This document shows positions 28,808 to 40,333 of a DNA stretch of 64,000 bases, piece by piece (the first letter of the stretch is position 1; each line of letters begins with the position of its first letter). The notes under the pieces were generated by a model. That model worked only from the letters and a program-made list of their open reading frames with translations, was not told the origin of the DNA and did not search any database. Made by a program: the position numbers and the translations under genes. Source of the stretch: Gammaproteobacteria bacterium (lineage in GTDB: Bacteria; Pseudomonadota; Gammaproteobacteria; DSM-16500); assembly GCA_013287845.1 (NCBI GenBank), contig JABDDA010000001.1, positions 1 through 64,000 on the forward strand. The letters run 5' to 3'.

Positions 28808-31177
28808 TTAGCCTCTTAGCTGTGCGTTAAATTTCCCTTTCAATGTGACTACAACTCGATCAAGAAGTTCTACTACTTCTTGATCTATTAGAGTGCGCGA
28901 AGAATGCTGTAACGTCAAGGCTAAAGCGATACTTTTATGGCCATCTGGAATCCCTTTTCCTTGATAAACATCAAACACAAAAATTTCTTTTAATAATTCT
29001 TTTGCAACGTCTGTAATTGTTTTTTCAATTTCTTCCGCAGAAATTGTTTGAGCAACAATCAGTGCAAGGTCTCGACGCACTTCGGGGAATTTAGAAATTT
29101 CAGCTGACGCAGGAACAGATGCTTTCGCAAATAAATCCAATGCCAATTCAAACACAAATACTTTTCCAATAATTTGTAGTGTTTGCAACACATGCGGATG
29201 GAGTGCGCCTAAAATTCCAATGCATTGATCCCCGCGAAAAATTTCTGCGGTTTGTCCGGGATGGAGTGCAGGATGTTCCGCGCGTTTAAATGTAAATTCA
29301 TTTTCTGCATGCGTTAATAAAAATAAATTTTGCAAATCACCTTTCATATCAAAAAAATCGACTTCGCGCTTAGGCACGCTCCATTGTTCTGCTAACACCT
29401 CACCAGAAATTAATCCTGCTAACATTTTTTCTTGTTTATTATCAGGCGTAAAACGCAATCCTATTTCAAAAACACGAATTCGATTTTGCTGACGATTTTG
29501 ATTAAAGAGTAATGTGTTAATAAATCCTGGCCATAAATTCGTACGCATCACATCCATTTCAGCTGTGATGGGATTTAATAATTCTTTTGCTGTCACAGAA
29601 GGATTTAATAGTGCTTGTATTTTTTTATTTACGAAAGAATACGTAATCACTTCTTGATAACCTAAATGGCATAACGTATCGCACACGGCTGACTGTGAAA
29701 CTTTTTTTTCTGTTTGCGGATTAATTTTAAAAGGTGCAACAAAATTATGCGTGGGTAAATGTTCTGCGCCATAGACACGAAAAATTTCTTCGATTAAATC
29801 AATTTCTAATGACAAATCAAAACGTCGCGGCGGAACAATTACGCGCCACCCTTCTGAATTTTTTTTACAATCTAATTCTAAATTTTTAAAAATCAATTCG
29901 ATTTTTTCATCCGAAATAAGCATTTTTAAAATTTGATGAATGCGAGATTTGCGTAATAAAATTTCTTTGGGTTGTGGTAAATATTTTTTTTCAGAAACTT
30001 CTATAACAGGCCCTGCTTCACCCCCTGTAATTTGCAATAACAATTCTGTTGCGCGATCCATCGCAATTTTTTGCAATTCAGGATCAACACCGCGCTCAAA
30101 ACGATAGCAACCTTCAGACGTTAATTTAAAACGACGTACCGCGCGCGCAATACTTTCTGGCTTAAAATAAGCTATTTCTAGAAAAATATTTTGTGTCAGT
30201 AATGTGACACTCGATTCCAATCCACCCATTGCACCTGCAATCGCTAATGGTTTTTCTTGATCGGCAATTAATAACGTATCGGATGTGAGTTCAACGGTTT
30301 GTCCATCGAGTAATTCTAATTTTTCATTTTGTTTTGCTTTACGTACAATTATTTTTTTATTTAATTTATCAAGATCAAATGCGTGCATGGGTTGTCCTAA
30401 TTCTAACAACACATAGTTTGTGACATCGACAACAGGACTAATCACACGCACCCCCGCGCGACGTAAACGCTCACGCATCCACATGGGTGTATCGGCATCT
30501 GCTTTAATATTTCGAATAATGCGTCCAACATAACGCGGACAATCTTCTGGCGATTCAATTGAAACAGGAAATGTATCTTTTATTTTTTCTTTAACTGATT
30601 TTATTTCAGGTGAAATTAATTTTGTTTCTGTCAGTGCGGAAATATCTTTTGCTAATCCCATCACACTTAAACAATCACCACGATTCGGCGTAATACTCAC
30701 ATCCCATACATAATCTGATAATTTCAAATAATCCCAAATCGATTCACCAATCACTGCATCTTTGGGTAATTCAATGAGCCCTTCACTTTTATCGGTGAGT
30801 CCTAATTCACTTGCTGAACAAAGCATTCCTTGTGATGTGATATTTCGAATGACTGTTTCAGCTATTTTTAAATCATTCGGAAGATGCGCACCTGCAATTG
30901 CTGTGGGCACTTTCATTCCTGCTTTAACATTGGTTGCGCCACACACAATTTTTAAAATTTTTTCTTTTCCAACTTCAACGTCACATAATGAAAGACGTTC
31001 TGCTTCAGGATGTTTTTCAACATTCAAAATTTTTCCAACAATTACATTTGAAAATTTTTCTGCAACCGGTGTGATACTTTCAATTTCAAGACCTGATAGT
31101 GTCATGCGTTCACATAATTGTTCGCGCGTGCACGCGGGATTCACCCATTCTTTTAACCAATGTTCGCTGATTTTCAT
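28808..31177 (-). CDS. pheT: Phenylalanine--tRNA ligase beta subunit
   Basis: Large subunit of the (alpha-beta)2 class II synthetase. In order it shows an N-terminal tRNA-binding OB domain (about 40-150, VGKILNVEKHPEAERLSLCDV), B3/4 editing domain, B5 domain, a degenerate catalytic core and a C-terminal ferredoxin-fold anticodon-binding domain (FPEVRRDLALIV from about 700). 789 residues is standard. The start is 1 base after the pheS stop. Confidence 0.97.
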   Translation of the reverse strand: MKISEHWLKEWVNPACTREQLCERMTLSGLEIESITPVAEKFSNVIVGKILNVEKHPEAERLSLCDVEVGKEKILKIVCGATNVKAGMKVPTAIAGAHLPNDLKIAETVIRNITSQGMLCSASELGLTDKSEGLIELPKDAVIGESIWDYLKLSDYVWDVSITPNRGDCLSVMGLAKDISALTETKLISPEIKSVKEKIKDTFPVSIESPEDCPRYVGRIIRNIKADADTPMWMRERLRRAGVRVISPVVDVTNYVLLELGQPMHAFDLDKLNKKIIVRKAKQNEKLELLDGQTVELTSDTLLIADQEKPLAIAGAMGGLESSVTLLTQNIFLEIAYFKPESIARAVRRFKLTSEGCYRFERGVDPELQKIAMDRATELLLQITGGEAGPVIEVSEKKYLPQPKEILLRKSRIHQILKMLISDEKIELIFKNLELDCKKNSEGWRVIVPPRRFDLSLEIDLIEEIFRVYGAEHLPTHNFVAPFKINPQTEKKVSQSAVCDTLCHLGYQEVITYSFVNKKIQALLNPSVTAKELLNPITAEMDVMRTNLWPGFINTLLFNQNRQQNRIRVFEIGLRFTPDNKQEKMLAGLISGEVLAEQWSVPKREVDFFDMKGDLQNLFLLTHAENEFTFKRAEHPALHPGQTAEIFRGDQCIGILGALHPHVLQTLQIIGKVFVFELALDLFAKASVPASAEISKFPEVRRDLALIVAQTISAEEIEKTITDVAKELLKEIFVFDVYQGKGIPDGHKSIALALTLQHSSRTLIDQEVVELLDRVVVTLKGKFNAQLRG

Positions 31178-31178
31178 A

Positions 31179-32423
<1,245 letters not shown>

Positions 32424-32425
32424 CC

Positions 32426-32466
32426 GCTGGATGCCACCTCTCGCAAAAAGCGCTCGGCTGGCATGA
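32426..32466. repeat. Half copy of the TGTCATGCCAGC palindromic repeat
   Basis: GCTGGATGCCACCTCTCGC followed by GCTCGGCTGGCATGACA equals the right half of the 2048-2140 element. It ends 9 bases before the rplT stop codon (32475). Confidence 0.85.
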
Positions 32467-32474
32467 CAAAAAAA

Positions 32475-32834
32475 TTATGCAGCTAATTGTGTTTTCGCTT
32501 GCTCTACTAACGCCGCAAATGCAGTGCGATCGTGTACAGCAATATCAGCTAATACTTTTCTATCAATTGCAATCGCAGATTTTTTTAATCCAAAAATAAA
32601 ATGACCATACGTCATTCCATGTTCGCGTGCAGCTGCATTAATACGAATAATCCACAATGAACGAAATTCGCGTTTTTTCTGTTTGCGATCACGATACGCA
32701 TATTGCGCTGCTTTAATGACGGCTTGTTTCGCAACACGATACACGCGACTACGCGCGCTGTAATAACCTTTCGCTTTCTTTAAAACTTTTTTGTGTCTCG
32801 CTCTCGCGGTGACACCACGTTTTACTCTTGGCAT
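32475..32834 (-). CDS. rplT: 50S ribosomal protein L20
   Basis: 119-residue basic protein that nucleates assembly of the large subunit. It starts [19 protein letters not shown] and contains [17 protein letters not shown] and [15 protein letters not shown], all diagnostic. It is last in the thrS-infC-rpmI-rplT operon, 11 bases after rpmI. In E. coli L20 represses rpmI-rplT translation; the required RNA fold was not searched for here. Confidence 0.97.
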   Translation of the reverse strand: MPRVKRGVTARARHKKVLKKAKGYYSARSRVYRVAKQAVIKAAQYAYRDRKQKKREFRSLWIIRINAAAREHGMTYGHFIFGLKKSAIAIDRKVLADIAVHDRTAFAALVEQAKTQLAA

Positions 32835-32845
32835 GACATGCTCCT

Positions 32846-33040
32846 TTAACTGTAAGGCAGCATACGAGCTATGCCGCGCTGATCTGATTTATTAACTTGT
32901 TTATTCGCACGTAAATGACGCTTACGTTTCGTCGATTTTTTCGTCAAAATATGACTGCGATTTGCGCGGCGATGTTTAAACCCTTTCGCTGTTTTGCGAA
33001 AACGTTTTGCTGCGCCCCGATTCGATTTTAATTTTGGCAT
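32846..33040 (-). CDS. rpmI: 50S ribosomal protein L35
   Basis: 64-residue basic protein, [20 protein letters not shown] at the start and ending IARMLPYS, the classic L35 pattern. The ATG at 33038-33040 gives the family start; a frame extending to 33055 would add five unlikely residues. 34 bases separate it from infC. Confidence 0.96.
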   Translation of the reverse strand: MPKLKSNRGAAKRFRKTAKGFKHRRANRSHILTKKSTKRKRHLRANKQVNKSDQRGIARMLPYS

Positions 33041-33074
33041 GTTATCACACTCCACTTTAAATTTTATTAGTGCC

Positions 33075-33593
33075 CTAACTTTTTTTAGGGCCTACTACCA
33101 TTACAATTTGCCGGCCTTCAAATTTTGGTCTTTGTTCTACAACTGCATTTTCAGCTAAATCGCCGATGATGCGTTCCATTAATTGCATTCCTAATTCAGG
33201 ATGCGTTAATTCTCGCCCACGAAAACGTACAGTGACTTTTGCTTTGTCTCCCTCTTCTAAGAAACGAAAAATACTGCGCAATTTCACTTGATAATCTGCT
33301 TCTTCTGTCACTGGACGCAGTTTAATTTCTTTAATATGAATTTGCTTTTGCTTCTTTTTCGCCGCAGATTTACGTTTTTCTTGCTGATACTTAAATTTAC
33401 CGTAATTCATAATGCGACACACAGGAGGACTTGCTTCGGGAGAAACCTCCACCAGCTCTAATCCTGCTTGTTCACTTAAACGAATAGCTTCTGCTGTTGA
33501 AACAACACCCAGCTGTTGGCCTTCTGCATCGATCAACCGAACTTCCGGGACACGAATTTGTTCGTTGATTCTTGGTTTTCTGTCTGTACTAAT
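33075..33593 (-). CDS. infC: Translation initiation factor IF-3 (ATT start)
   Basis: IF-3 keeps the subunits apart and checks the initiator tRNA and start codon. The frame begins at an ATT (33591-33593 read on the minus strand), with AGGAGG 8 bases upstream. The product starts (M)[18 protein letters not shown] and continues through [21 protein letters not shown] to [15 protein letters not shown], a full 172-residue IF-3 with N- and C-domains. No ATG exists near this end; a TTG at 33536 would cut off the conserved INEQIR region. The ATT start is the known basis of infC autoregulation, as IF-3 discriminates against such codons. It overlaps the thrS stop by 5 bases. Confidence 0.95.
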   Translation of the reverse strand: MSTDRKPRINEQIRVPEVRLIDAEGQQLGVVSTAEAIRLSEQAGLELVEVSPEASPPVCRIMNYGKFKYQQEKRKSAAKKKQKQIHIKEIKLRPVTEEADYQVKLRSIFRFLEEGDKAKVTVRFRGRELTHPELGMQLMERIIGDLAENAVVEQRPKFEGRQIVMVVGPKKS

Positions 33594-35523
33594 TCTTGTT
33601 TCCTCCTATTTCAGTACGCGCACGTTCAGCAACTGCATCACGAATAAGCTCAACGCTCTTTTCAAGAGATAAACTTCCAAGATCTTTCCCTTGTTGGGTG
33701 CGAACAGCGACAGTACGCGATTCAACTTCGCGATCTCCGATGACGAACAAATACGGAATACACTGTAATGTGTGCTCGCGGATTTTAAAGCCGATCTTCT
33801 CATTTCTCAAGTCCGATTTTGCACGAACGCCTTGTTTTTGCAAAAATTGTACGGTTTCTTCTGCAAATTGCGCCTGTTTGGTCGTAATATTCATCACCAT
33901 GACTTGTGTGGGTGCTAACCAGACGGGTAATTTCCCTGCGTATTGCTCTATTAAAACACCAATAAAACGTTCTAATGATCCAAGAATTGCACGATGTAAC
34001 ATGACCGGCGTTTTTTTGCTGCTGTCTTCACCAATATAATAAGCCTCTAAACGTTCGGGTTGATTGTAATCCACTTGCAACGTTCCGCATTGCCACGTTC
34101 GCCCAATACAATCTTTTAAATGAAATTCAATTTTAGGACCATAAAATCCACCTTCACCTGGACGAAGATCAAAAGGTAATCCCGCTTCTTCCAGTGCTTT
34201 TGCAAGCGCGTGTTCTGCTTTGTCCCACGATTGATCAGAACCAATTCGTTTATCAGGACGCAACGCCAATTTTGTAATCACTTCATCAAAACCAAAATCT
34301 TTATACACTTCTAATACGAGTTTAATAAATTTTACTGATTCACTTTGTATTTGATCTTCCGTACAAAAAATATGCGCATCATCTTGCACGAGTTGTCGCA
34401 CACGCATGAGCCCATGCATTGCACCCGATAATTCATTTCGATGACAACAACCATATTCTGCAAAACGTATTGGTAATTCACGATAACTACGCATCCCTTG
34501 TTTGAAAACTAAAACATGACACGGACAATTCATTGGCTTTAATGCGAAATGACGTTTATCAATTTCCATTGAAAACATTTCTTCATTGAACATCGCCCAA
34601 TGTCCGGATTTTTTCCACAGTTCTAAATCCACTAATTGTGGTGTTGAAATTTCTTGATAACCATTCAAACTTAATTGCTGACTGATATATTTTTTAATTT
34701 CTGTATAAATAATCCATCCGTTCGGATGCCAAAAAACCATTCCAGGGGATTCTTCTTGGAAATGAAATAAATCGAGTGTTTTTGCTAATTTTCTGTGATC
34801 TCTTTTTTCTGCTTCTTCTAATGCAATAAAATGTGCATCTAATGCTTTTTGATCAGGAAAAGCAGTTCCATAAATTCGTTGTAACATTTCATTTTTTGCA
34901 TCACCACGCCAATAAGCGCCCGCTAATTTAGTCAGCTTAAATGCTTTCAGTCGTCCCGTATTTGGAACATGTGGGCCACGACACAAATCAATAAATTTTC
35001 CTTGCTGATAAATGGTAAGTGTTTCTGCTTCTGGAATATCGTGAATAATTTTTAATTTATATTCTTCACCAATGTCACGAAAATAATGAATGGCTTCTTC
35101 GCGTGACCAAGAACGATGCACGACGGGAAGATCAAGCGCAGCGATTTCATGCATTTTTTCTTCGATGCGAATTAAATCTTCCGGTGTAAATGCATGACCT
35201 AATGCAAAATCATAATAAAATCCCTCTTCAGTGACAGGACCAATTGCAACTTGCGCGGTTGGAAATAATGTTTTGACAGCTTGCGCGAGTAAATGCGCAG
35301 TGGAGTGACGAATAATTTCTAATCCTTCTTTATCACGATCTGTAATGATGCGCACCGTCGCATCATGTTCAATTAAAAAAGAAGCATCGACTAAATGATC
35401 ATTTACTTTTCCTGCGAGTGTTGCTTTTAATAAGCCTGCGCCAATACTTGCAGCAACTTCAGCAACAGTAATCGATTTATCAAATTTTTTTTGACTTTTA
35501 TCGGGAAGCGTAATCACTGGCAT
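33589..35523 (-). CDS. thrS: Threonine--tRNA ligase
   Basis: Class II synthetase with an N-terminal TGS domain ([20 protein letters not shown]), an editing domain with [10 protein letters not shown] and the zinc-ligand pattern, a catalytic core ([26 protein letters not shown]-type motif 2) and an anticodon domain. The start at 35523 is chosen because the product then begins at the TGS domain and is 644 residues, the usual size; longer starts would run into the tRNA-Val gene. The infC ribosome site lies inside the last codons, so thrS and infC are coupled. Confidence 0.96.
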   Translation of the reverse strand: MPVITLPDKSQKKFDKSITVAEVAASIGAGLLKATLAGKVNDHLVDASFLIEHDATVRIITDRDKEGLEIIRHSTAHLLAQAVKTLFPTAQVAIGPVTEEGFYYDFALGHAFTPEDLIRIEEKMHEIAALDLPVVHRSWSREEAIHYFRDIGEEYKLKIIHDIPEAETLTIYQQGKFIDLCRGPHVPNTGRLKAFKLTKLAGAYWRGDAKNEMLQRIYGTAFPDQKALDAHFIALEEAEKRDHRKLAKTLDLFHFQEESPGMVFWHPNGWIIYTEIKKYISQQLSLNGYQEISTPQLVDLELWKKSGHWAMFNEEMFSMEIDKRHFALKPMNCPCHVLVFKQGMRSYRELPIRFAEYGCCHRNELSGAMHGLMRVRQLVQDDAHIFCTEDQIQSESVKFIKLVLEVYKDFGFDEVITKLALRPDKRIGSDQSWDKAEHALAKALEEAGLPFDLRPGEGGFYGPKIEFHLKDCIGRTWQCGTLQVDYNQPERLEAYYIGEDSSKKTPVMLHRAILGSLERFIGVLIEQYAGKLPVWLAPTQVMVMNITTKQAQFAEETVQFLQKQGVRAKSDLRNEKIGFKIREHTLQCIPYLFVIGDREVESRTVAVRTQQGKDLGSLSLEKSVELIRDAVAERARTEIGGNKN

Positions 35524-35558
35524 AATATTTTCATTTCCATTTTTTGAAATTCTAATCA

Positions 35559-35633
35559 TGGTAGGCACGAGTGGGATCGAACCACCGACCACCACCATGT
35601 CAAGGTGGTGCTCTACCACTGAGCTACGTGCCT
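35559..35633 (-). tRNA. tRNA-Val (anticodon GAC)
   Basis: Minus-strand cloverleaf: acceptor AGGCACG with CGTGCCT, D-arm GCTCAGTGGTAGAGC, anticodon stem CCACC/GGTGG around loop TTGACAT, T-loop GGTTCGATCCC and encoded CCA. 75 bases. It lies 35 bases before the thrS start on the same strand, so both may share a transcript. Confidence 0.95.
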
Positions 35634-35641
35634 CCTAGCTG

Positions 35642-35781
35642 GGGCTTCTCTATAAATTGCTCTTTTGCGCTATAACTTCGTTGCGCAAATTTTTAAAATG
35701 CTCATTTATCAAATATAAACTCCGCTTTTAAAAATTTGCGCGCCTCGTTCTAGCACAAAATAGCAATTTCTAGAGAAGCCC
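35642..35781. repeat. Long imperfect inverted repeat between uvrB and tRNA-Val
   Basis: Arms of about 57 bases (35642-35698 and 35726-35781) are inverse copies with a few differences, from GGGCTTCTCTATAAATTGCT to the mirrored AGCAATTTCTAGAGAAGCCC; the inner ends read GCGCAAATTTTTAAAA and its inverse. The spacer is only 27 bases. The size and lack of coding capacity suggest a miniature mobile element or a strong RNA hairpin downstream of uvrB. Confidence 0.85.
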
Positions 35782-35808
35782 GATAGTTTTAAGGTTCGCT
35801 ATTATTTA

Positions 35809-37809
35809 TTACAAATCAAGTTTTTGCAATTCATGAATTAAATCGCGAAGTTGCGATGCTTCTTCAAATTCTAAATTGTGTGCATGTTCATACATTTGTT
35901 TTTCCAATACAGCAATTTTTTTCACGCGTTTTTCAGGTGATAATGCAATGTATTCTGCATTTTTTTCTGCAACTTTTGAAAATAATTTTCCACGCACGGA
36001 TTTTTCTGAATACGCACCTTCCATAATATCGTGCACTGCTTTTTGTATTCCTTTCGGTGTAATACCATGCGCTTCATTATATTCTTTTTGTTTTTCACGA
36101 CGACGACTGGTTTCATCGATTGCAGCTGTCATTGATCGCGTCATTCGATCTGCATATAAAATAGCTCTGCCATTAAAGTTTCTTGCAGCACGTCCCATCG
36201 TTTGAATTAAAGAGGTTTCAGAACGTAAAAACCCTTCTTTATCTGCATCTAATACAGCGACTAAAGAAACTTCAGGTAAATCTAATCCTTCACGTAATAA
36301 ATTAATTCCGACTAACACATCAAATTTTCCTAAACGCAAATCACGAATAATTTCGACACGCTCAACCGTATCAATATCAGAATGTAAATAACGAACGCGT
36401 ACATTATGTTCTTCTAAATAGTCTGTGAGATCTTCAGCTAATCGTTTAGTGAGTGTTGTGACTAATACACGTTCATTTTTTTCTGCACGTTTTGTAATTT
36501 CAGAAAGTAAATCGTCGACTTGTGTTGTCGCGGGACGCACTTCAACTTCAGGATCTAATAATCCTGTTGGACGCACCACTTGTTCAATCACAGCACTTGC
36601 ATGTTCGTGTTCATAATCAGACGGTGTTGCTGAAACAAAAATCATTTGCGGTGCGCGTTTTTCAAATTCATCAAAACGAAGTGGACGATTATCTAATGCA
36701 GATGGCAAACGAAATCCATATTCCACTAATGTTTCTTTACGTGAACGATCACCGCGATACATTCCTCTTATTTGCGGAATCGTCACATGTGATTCATCGA
36801 CAACTAATAATGAATCATTCGGTAAATAATCAAATAATGTGGGCGGAGGATCACCTGGATTTCTTCCTGATAAATATCTCGAGTAATTTTCAATACCCGG
36901 ACAATATCCTAATTCATTCATTAATTCTAAATCATACATCGCACGTTGTTCTAAACGTTGTGCTTCGACTAATTTATTTAAACTATTTAATTCTGCGAGA
37001 CGTTCTTTTAATTCTATTTTTATTTTATCAATGGCACCCACAACAGTCTCACGCGCAGTAACGTAATGTGATTTAGGAAAAATGGTGACACGCGGAACTT
37101 TTTTTAAGAGTTGTCCAGTGAGTGGATCAAAAAAATGTAAGTCTTCAATTGTTTCATCAAATAAAGAAATGCGTATTGCATTTTTTTCTGAATCTGCTGG
37201 ATACACATCGATTACCTCACCACGCACTCGATAAGTAGCGCGCTGTAAATCTAAATCATTTCGTGTGTATTGTAATTCAGCTAAACGTCTTAGTAATTGT
37301 CGTTGATCAATTCGATCACCGCGATCCAGATGCAATACCATACTTAAATACATTTCAGGATCACCTAATCCATAAATTGCTGACACTGTTGCAACAATAA
37401 TGGCATCACGTCGTTCGAGTAATGCTTTTGTTGCAGATAAACGCATTTGTTCAATGTGATCATTAATCGAAGCATCTTTTGCAATATACGTATCGGAAGA
37501 AGGCACATACGCTTCTGGCTGATAATAATCGTAATAAGAAACAAAATATTCGACTGCATTTTCAGGAAAAAATTCTTTCATTTCGCCATATAATTGCGCA
37601 GCGAGTGTTTTATTTGGCGCCAAAATTAATGTAGGACGCTGCACAGCTTGAATGACATTTGCAATCGTAAATGTTTTTCCTGAACCCGTAACACCTAATA
37701 ATGTTTGATACATAAGGCCTTGTTTTAAGCCTTCTGTGAGCAAATGAATAGCATTCGGCTGATCACCCGCCGGTTTGAAATTAGATTTTATCTCGAATAA
37801 ATCAGTCAT
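35809..37809 (-). CDS. uvrB: Excinuclease ABC subunit B
   Basis: Helicase-like damage-verification subunit of nucleotide excision repair. Walker [15 protein letters not shown] (about 40), the beta-hairpin [12 protein letters not shown], the DESH box [11 protein letters not shown], helicase motif [11 protein letters not shown] and a C-terminal UvrC-binding helix pair ([22 protein letters not shown]) are all present. I use the ATG at 37807-37809 ([18 protein letters not shown], 666 residues); a TTG at 37821 would add four residues. The aminotransferase gene is divergent, 64 bases away. Confidence 0.96.
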   Translation of the reverse strand: MTDLFEIKSNFKPAGDQPNAIHLLTEGLKQGLMYQTLLGVTGSGKTFTIANVIQAVQRPTLILAPNKTLAAQLYGEMKEFFPENAVEYFVSYYDYYQPEAYVPSSDTYIAKDASINDHIEQMRLSATKALLERRDAIIVATVSAIYGLGDPEMYLSMVLHLDRGDRIDQRQLLRRLAELQYTRNDLDLQRATYRVRGEVIDVYPADSEKNAIRISLFDETIEDLHFFDPLTGQLLKKVPRVTIFPKSHYVTARETVVGAIDKIKIELKERLAELNSLNKLVEAQRLEQRAMYDLELMNELGYCPGIENYSRYLSGRNPGDPPPTLFDYLPNDSLLVVDESHVTIPQIRGMYRGDRSRKETLVEYGFRLPSALDNRPLRFDEFEKRAPQMIFVSATPSDYEHEHASAVIEQVVRPTGLLDPEVEVRPATTQVDDLLSEITKRAEKNERVLVTTLTKRLAEDLTDYLEEHNVRVRYLHSDIDTVERVEIIRDLRLGKFDVLVGINLLREGLDLPEVSLVAVLDADKEGFLRSETSLIQTMGRAARNFNGRAILYADRMTRSMTAAIDETSRRREKQKEYNEAHGITPKGIQKAVHDIMEGAYSEKSVRGKLFSKVAEKNAEYIALSPEKRVKKIAVLEKQMYEHAHNLEFEEASQLRDLIHELQKLDL

Positions 37810-37873
37810 TTTTGTTATCAACTTGCAGAAGATGAGTAATTAGTTATAATTCGCAGCTCACTGTGGAGTGCCT

Positions 37874-39061
37874 ATGATAAAAGAATTAGCTGCTCGTGTA
37901 CAACGCGTTAAACCTTCTCCGACGCTTGCTGTCGCTGCGCGTGCTGACGAACTCATTGCAGCAGGAAAAAATATTATTAGCTTAAGTGTTGGTGAACCGG
38001 ATTTTGACACACCTGATTTTATAAAAAATGTAGCCATTCAAGCAATTCAAAAAGGTTTTACAAAATATACAGCTGTCGATGGAATCAGCAGTCTTAAAAA
38101 AGCTATCATTCAAAAATTTTCTCGCGATAATCAATTAAAATATGAACTCTCACAAGTTTTAGTTTCTGATGGTGCAAAACATAGTCTTTATAATTTATTT
38201 GCGGCTGTTTTAAATCCTGAAGATGAAGTCATTATTCCTGCGCCATTTTGGGTGTCTTATCCTGATATGGCGAAATTAATGGATGCGGTTCCTGTGATGA
38301 TTACAGCAGGCATTGAACAAAAATTTAAAATTACACCTCAACAACTTTCTGATGCGATTACATCGAAAACAAAATTAGTTGTTTTAAATAGCCCATCGAA
38401 TCCTTCTGGAATGTCATATACGCACGCAGAATTAAAAGCATTAGCGGCTGTGTTATTAAAATATCCTGATATTTTAATTGTGAGTGATGATATTTATGAA
38501 CACACATTGTGGAGTTCAGAACCATTCTCAAATATTGTGATGGCGTGTCCTGCATTATATGAACGCACGATTATTGTGAACGGTGTTTCAAAAGCGTATG
38601 CGATGACCGGTTGGAGAATTGGTTATGCGGCGGGTGATGCAAAAATTATTTCTGCAATGAAAAAAATTCAATCGCAAAGCACATCGAATCCTGCAAGTAT
38701 TTCACAATATGCTGCAGAAGCGGCACTTAATGGAGATCAATCGTGCATTCAAATCATGACGCGCGCGTATAAAGAACGACATGATTTTATTTTAAATGAA
38801 TTACAAAAAATTTCTGAAATAAATTGTATTCCGTGTGATGGAACATTTTATCTTTTTCCGTGTGTTGAAAAATTAATTAAAAAATTAAATTTAAAAGATG
38901 ATATTGAATTTTCTGATTTCTTATTAGATAAAGCGGGAATTGCTGTCGTGCCGGGTTCTGCATTTGGATTGCAAGGTTATATTCGTTTGTCGTATGCGAC
39001 GAGTATGGAAAAAATTAAAGAGGCGATGCAGCGGTTGCATCAAGCAGTGAAAACTTCCTAA
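37874..39061 (+). CDS. Class I PLP-dependent aminotransferase (aspartate aminotransferase type)
   Basis: Fold-type I aminotransferase of the I-gamma group. The N-terminus ARADELIAAGKNIISLSVGEPDFDTP, the NSPSNPSG substrate/PLP segment, DDIYEH, the Schiff-base lysine in VNGVSKAYAMTGWRIGYAAG and the C-terminal arginine in YIRLSYA are all in place. About 395 residues. Likely interconverts aspartate and glutamate through 2-oxo acids, though this group can include aromatic or prephenate activity. The ATG at 37874 follows GGAG by 5 bases. A repeat follows 4 bases after the stop. Confidence 0.9.
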   Translation: MIKELAARVQRVKPSPTLAVAARADELIAAGKNIISLSVGEPDFDTPDFIKNVAIQAIQKGFTKYTAVDGISSLKKAIIQKFSRDNQLKYELSQVLVSDGAKHSLYNLFAAVLNPEDEVIIPAPFWVSYPDMAKLMDAVPVMITAGIEQKFKITPQQLSDAITSKTKLVVLNSPSNPSGMSYTHAELKALAAVLLKYPDILIVSDDIYEHTLWSSEPFSNIVMACPALYERTIIVNGVSKAYAMTGWRIGYAAGDAKIISAMKKIQSQSTSNPASISQYAAEAALNGDQSCIQIMTRAYKERHDFILNELQKISEINCIPCDGTFYLFPCVEKLIKKLNLKDDIEFSDFLLDKAGIAVVPGSAFGLQGYIRLSYATSMEKIKEAMQRLHQAVKTS

Positions 39062-39064
39062 CGT

Positions 39065-39148
39065 TGTTATGCCAGTCGCGCGAAGCGCGAGGTCGCATCC
39101 AGTGTCTTTCTTTTGATGGATGCCAGCTAAAAGCATGCTGGCATGACA
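39065..39148. repeat. Palindromic repeat, diverged full copy
   Basis: Reads TGTTATGCCAG on the left and CTGGCATGACA on the right, with GCATCCAGTG and GATGGATGCCAGC inside and a GCGCGAAGCGC hairpin in the left arm. Same family as 2048-2140. It ends 26 bases before the DUF6580-like gene, which itself contains another copy. Confidence 0.85.
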
Positions 39149-39173
39149 GATATCACACACAGTGAAATAAATT

Positions 39174-39746
39174 ATGTTAAAAAATAATAATTTTAAAATT
39201 ATATTCAGTATTATTTTACTCGCAACATTAACACGCATTGCTATTCCCGGATTTTTAAATCATCCACCGAATTTTTCTCCGATTGATGCGATTGCACTTT
39301 TTTGCGGTGCGTATTTTAATCGATTTTTTATGGCATGTTTAATTGCATTGTTATCTGTTGCTGTGGGAGATTTATTTTTAGGAAGTTTGTTTTATTCAGG
39401 ATGGTATTGGCAATATGGATGTTATGCAGCAATGGTATGGATGGGAAAAGTTGCCATGCCAGCCGAGCGCGAAGTGCGAGAAGTGGCATCCAGAAAATAT
39501 TTACACCGCGTTGGATTCGCCTGCATTTCTTCCGCTATTTTATTTTTTATTATTTCCAATTTTGGTGTCTGGTTTAGCGGTGTTTTATATCCCTTCACAT
39601 TCGATGGATTGATTCAGTGTTACGTCGCAGCTATTCCCTTTTTTAAAAATAGTTTATTGAGCGATTTATTTTTTGGATTCATTTTGTTCGGCGCCACAGA
39701 ATGGATTCTAAAATGGCGGTTATCCATCCAACAATCTAAAGCATAA
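39174..39746 (+). CDS. DUF6580-like small membrane protein with an in-frame repeat
   Basis: 190-residue inner-membrane protein with about five helices (7-23, 41-63, 76-90, 113-130, 155-180). Features such as NHPPNFSPIDAIALFCGAY, then SNFGVWFSG and a final helix, are those of the DUF6580 family of uncharacterised membrane proteins, which resemble vitamin-transporter S components in layout. Residues 93-107 (VAMPAEREVREVASR) are encoded by a half copy of the palindromic repeat and fall in the hydrophilic loop between helices 3 and 4. The frame stays open. Function is unknown. Confidence 0.75.
   Translation: MLKNNNFKIIFSIILLATLTRIAIPGFLNHPPNFSPIDAIALFCGAYFNRFFMACLIALLSVAVGDLFLGSLFYSGWYWQYGCYAAMVWMGKVAMPAEREVREVASRKYLHRVGFACISSAILFFIISNFGVWFSGVLYPFTFDGLIQCYVAAIPFFKNSLLSDLFFGFILFGATEWILKWRLSIQQSKA
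39450..39494. repeat. Palindromic repeat half-copy inside a coding region
   Basis: CATGCCAGCCGAGCGC then GTGCGAGAAGTGGCATCCAG aligns with the left arm of the copy at 9057 (CATGCCAGCCGAGCG...GCGAGAGGTGGCATCCA). The 45-base segment is a multiple of three and keeps the frame of the surrounding membrane-protein gene. This resembles the in-gene palindromic elements described in Rickettsia. Confidence 0.85.
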
Positions 39747-39804
39747 AAATATTGACGAAAAAGCCCGCTCTGATTACTATGCAGTTCACTTTTCTTATGC
39801 GCAT

Positions 39805-39880
39805 TCCCCGATAGCTCAGTCGGTAGAGCAATTGACTGTTAATCAATGGGTCACTGGTTCGAGTCCAGTTCGGGGAGCCA
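39805..39880 (+). tRNA. tRNA-Asn (anticodon GTT)
   Basis: Acceptor TCCCCGA with TCGGGGA, D-arm GCTCAGTCGGTAGAGC, anticodon loop CTGTTAA (GTT), T-loop GGTTCGAGTCC and encoded CCA. 76 bases, isolated. Confidence 0.97.
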
Positions 39881-39952
39881 GATTTCAACAACATCTTGAT
39901 CTAATTTATATGTCATACTTATACTGAAAATCTTTCTTCAGTGGAGATAAAT

Positions 39953-40099
39953 ATGCCTGCTAACAAGAAAACAGAAAAAAAGACTATTACTAAAAAAGAA
40001 ATTCTCAAAACTCGCCCTACAAAAGAAGAGTTGAGAGAAGCCACTCAAAAAGCGATGAAAAAATATCATATCGCGCTAAAAAATCTTGCACGTCGATAA
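39953..40099 (+). CDS. Small basic hypothetical protein (48 residues)
   Basis: MPANKKTEKKTITKKEILK at the start, then RPTKEELREATQKAMKKYH, ending NLARR. GGAG lies 7 bases before the ATG, and codon use resembles neighbouring genes. Strongly lysine-rich with a C-terminal amphipathic helix. It lies after tRNA-Asn and before a terminator at 40268. No family recognised; it could be the remaining part of a small DNA-binding or antitoxin-like protein. Confidence 0.5.
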   Translation: MPANKKTEKKTITKKEILKTRPTKEELREATQKAMKKYHIALKNLARR

Positions 40100-40267
40100 T
40101 TCTTCACAGGAAAAAATGAAAACATTAGGTGAAAAAGAAGTCATTGATATTCATGATGGATAAAGAAAAATAGCCATCCTTTTAACAGCTAACTATACAC
40201 ATATTAATTTAATAAATTGCTACGAGTAGATGAATTATCAAAAACAAAGGATCATTAATAGGGAATA

Positions 40268-40292
40268 CTGTCAGCACTACTGACAGTTTTTT
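40268..40292 (+). terminator. Rho-independent terminator
   Basis: CTGTCAG-CACTA-CTGACAG followed by TTTTTT. It ends transcription from the tRNA-Asn/small-protein side. The 168 bases between the small gene and this hairpin hold no further supported gene. Confidence 0.85.
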
Positions 40293-40333
40293 ATTATCAT
40301 AGGATGCTCAACAATGCATTTATCTCACACCAA

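Noticed and set aside
40100-40267. Short frame MKTLGEKEVIDIHDG after the small basic protein
   Set aside because: Only 15 codons, no recognisable family and no sign of coding constraint.
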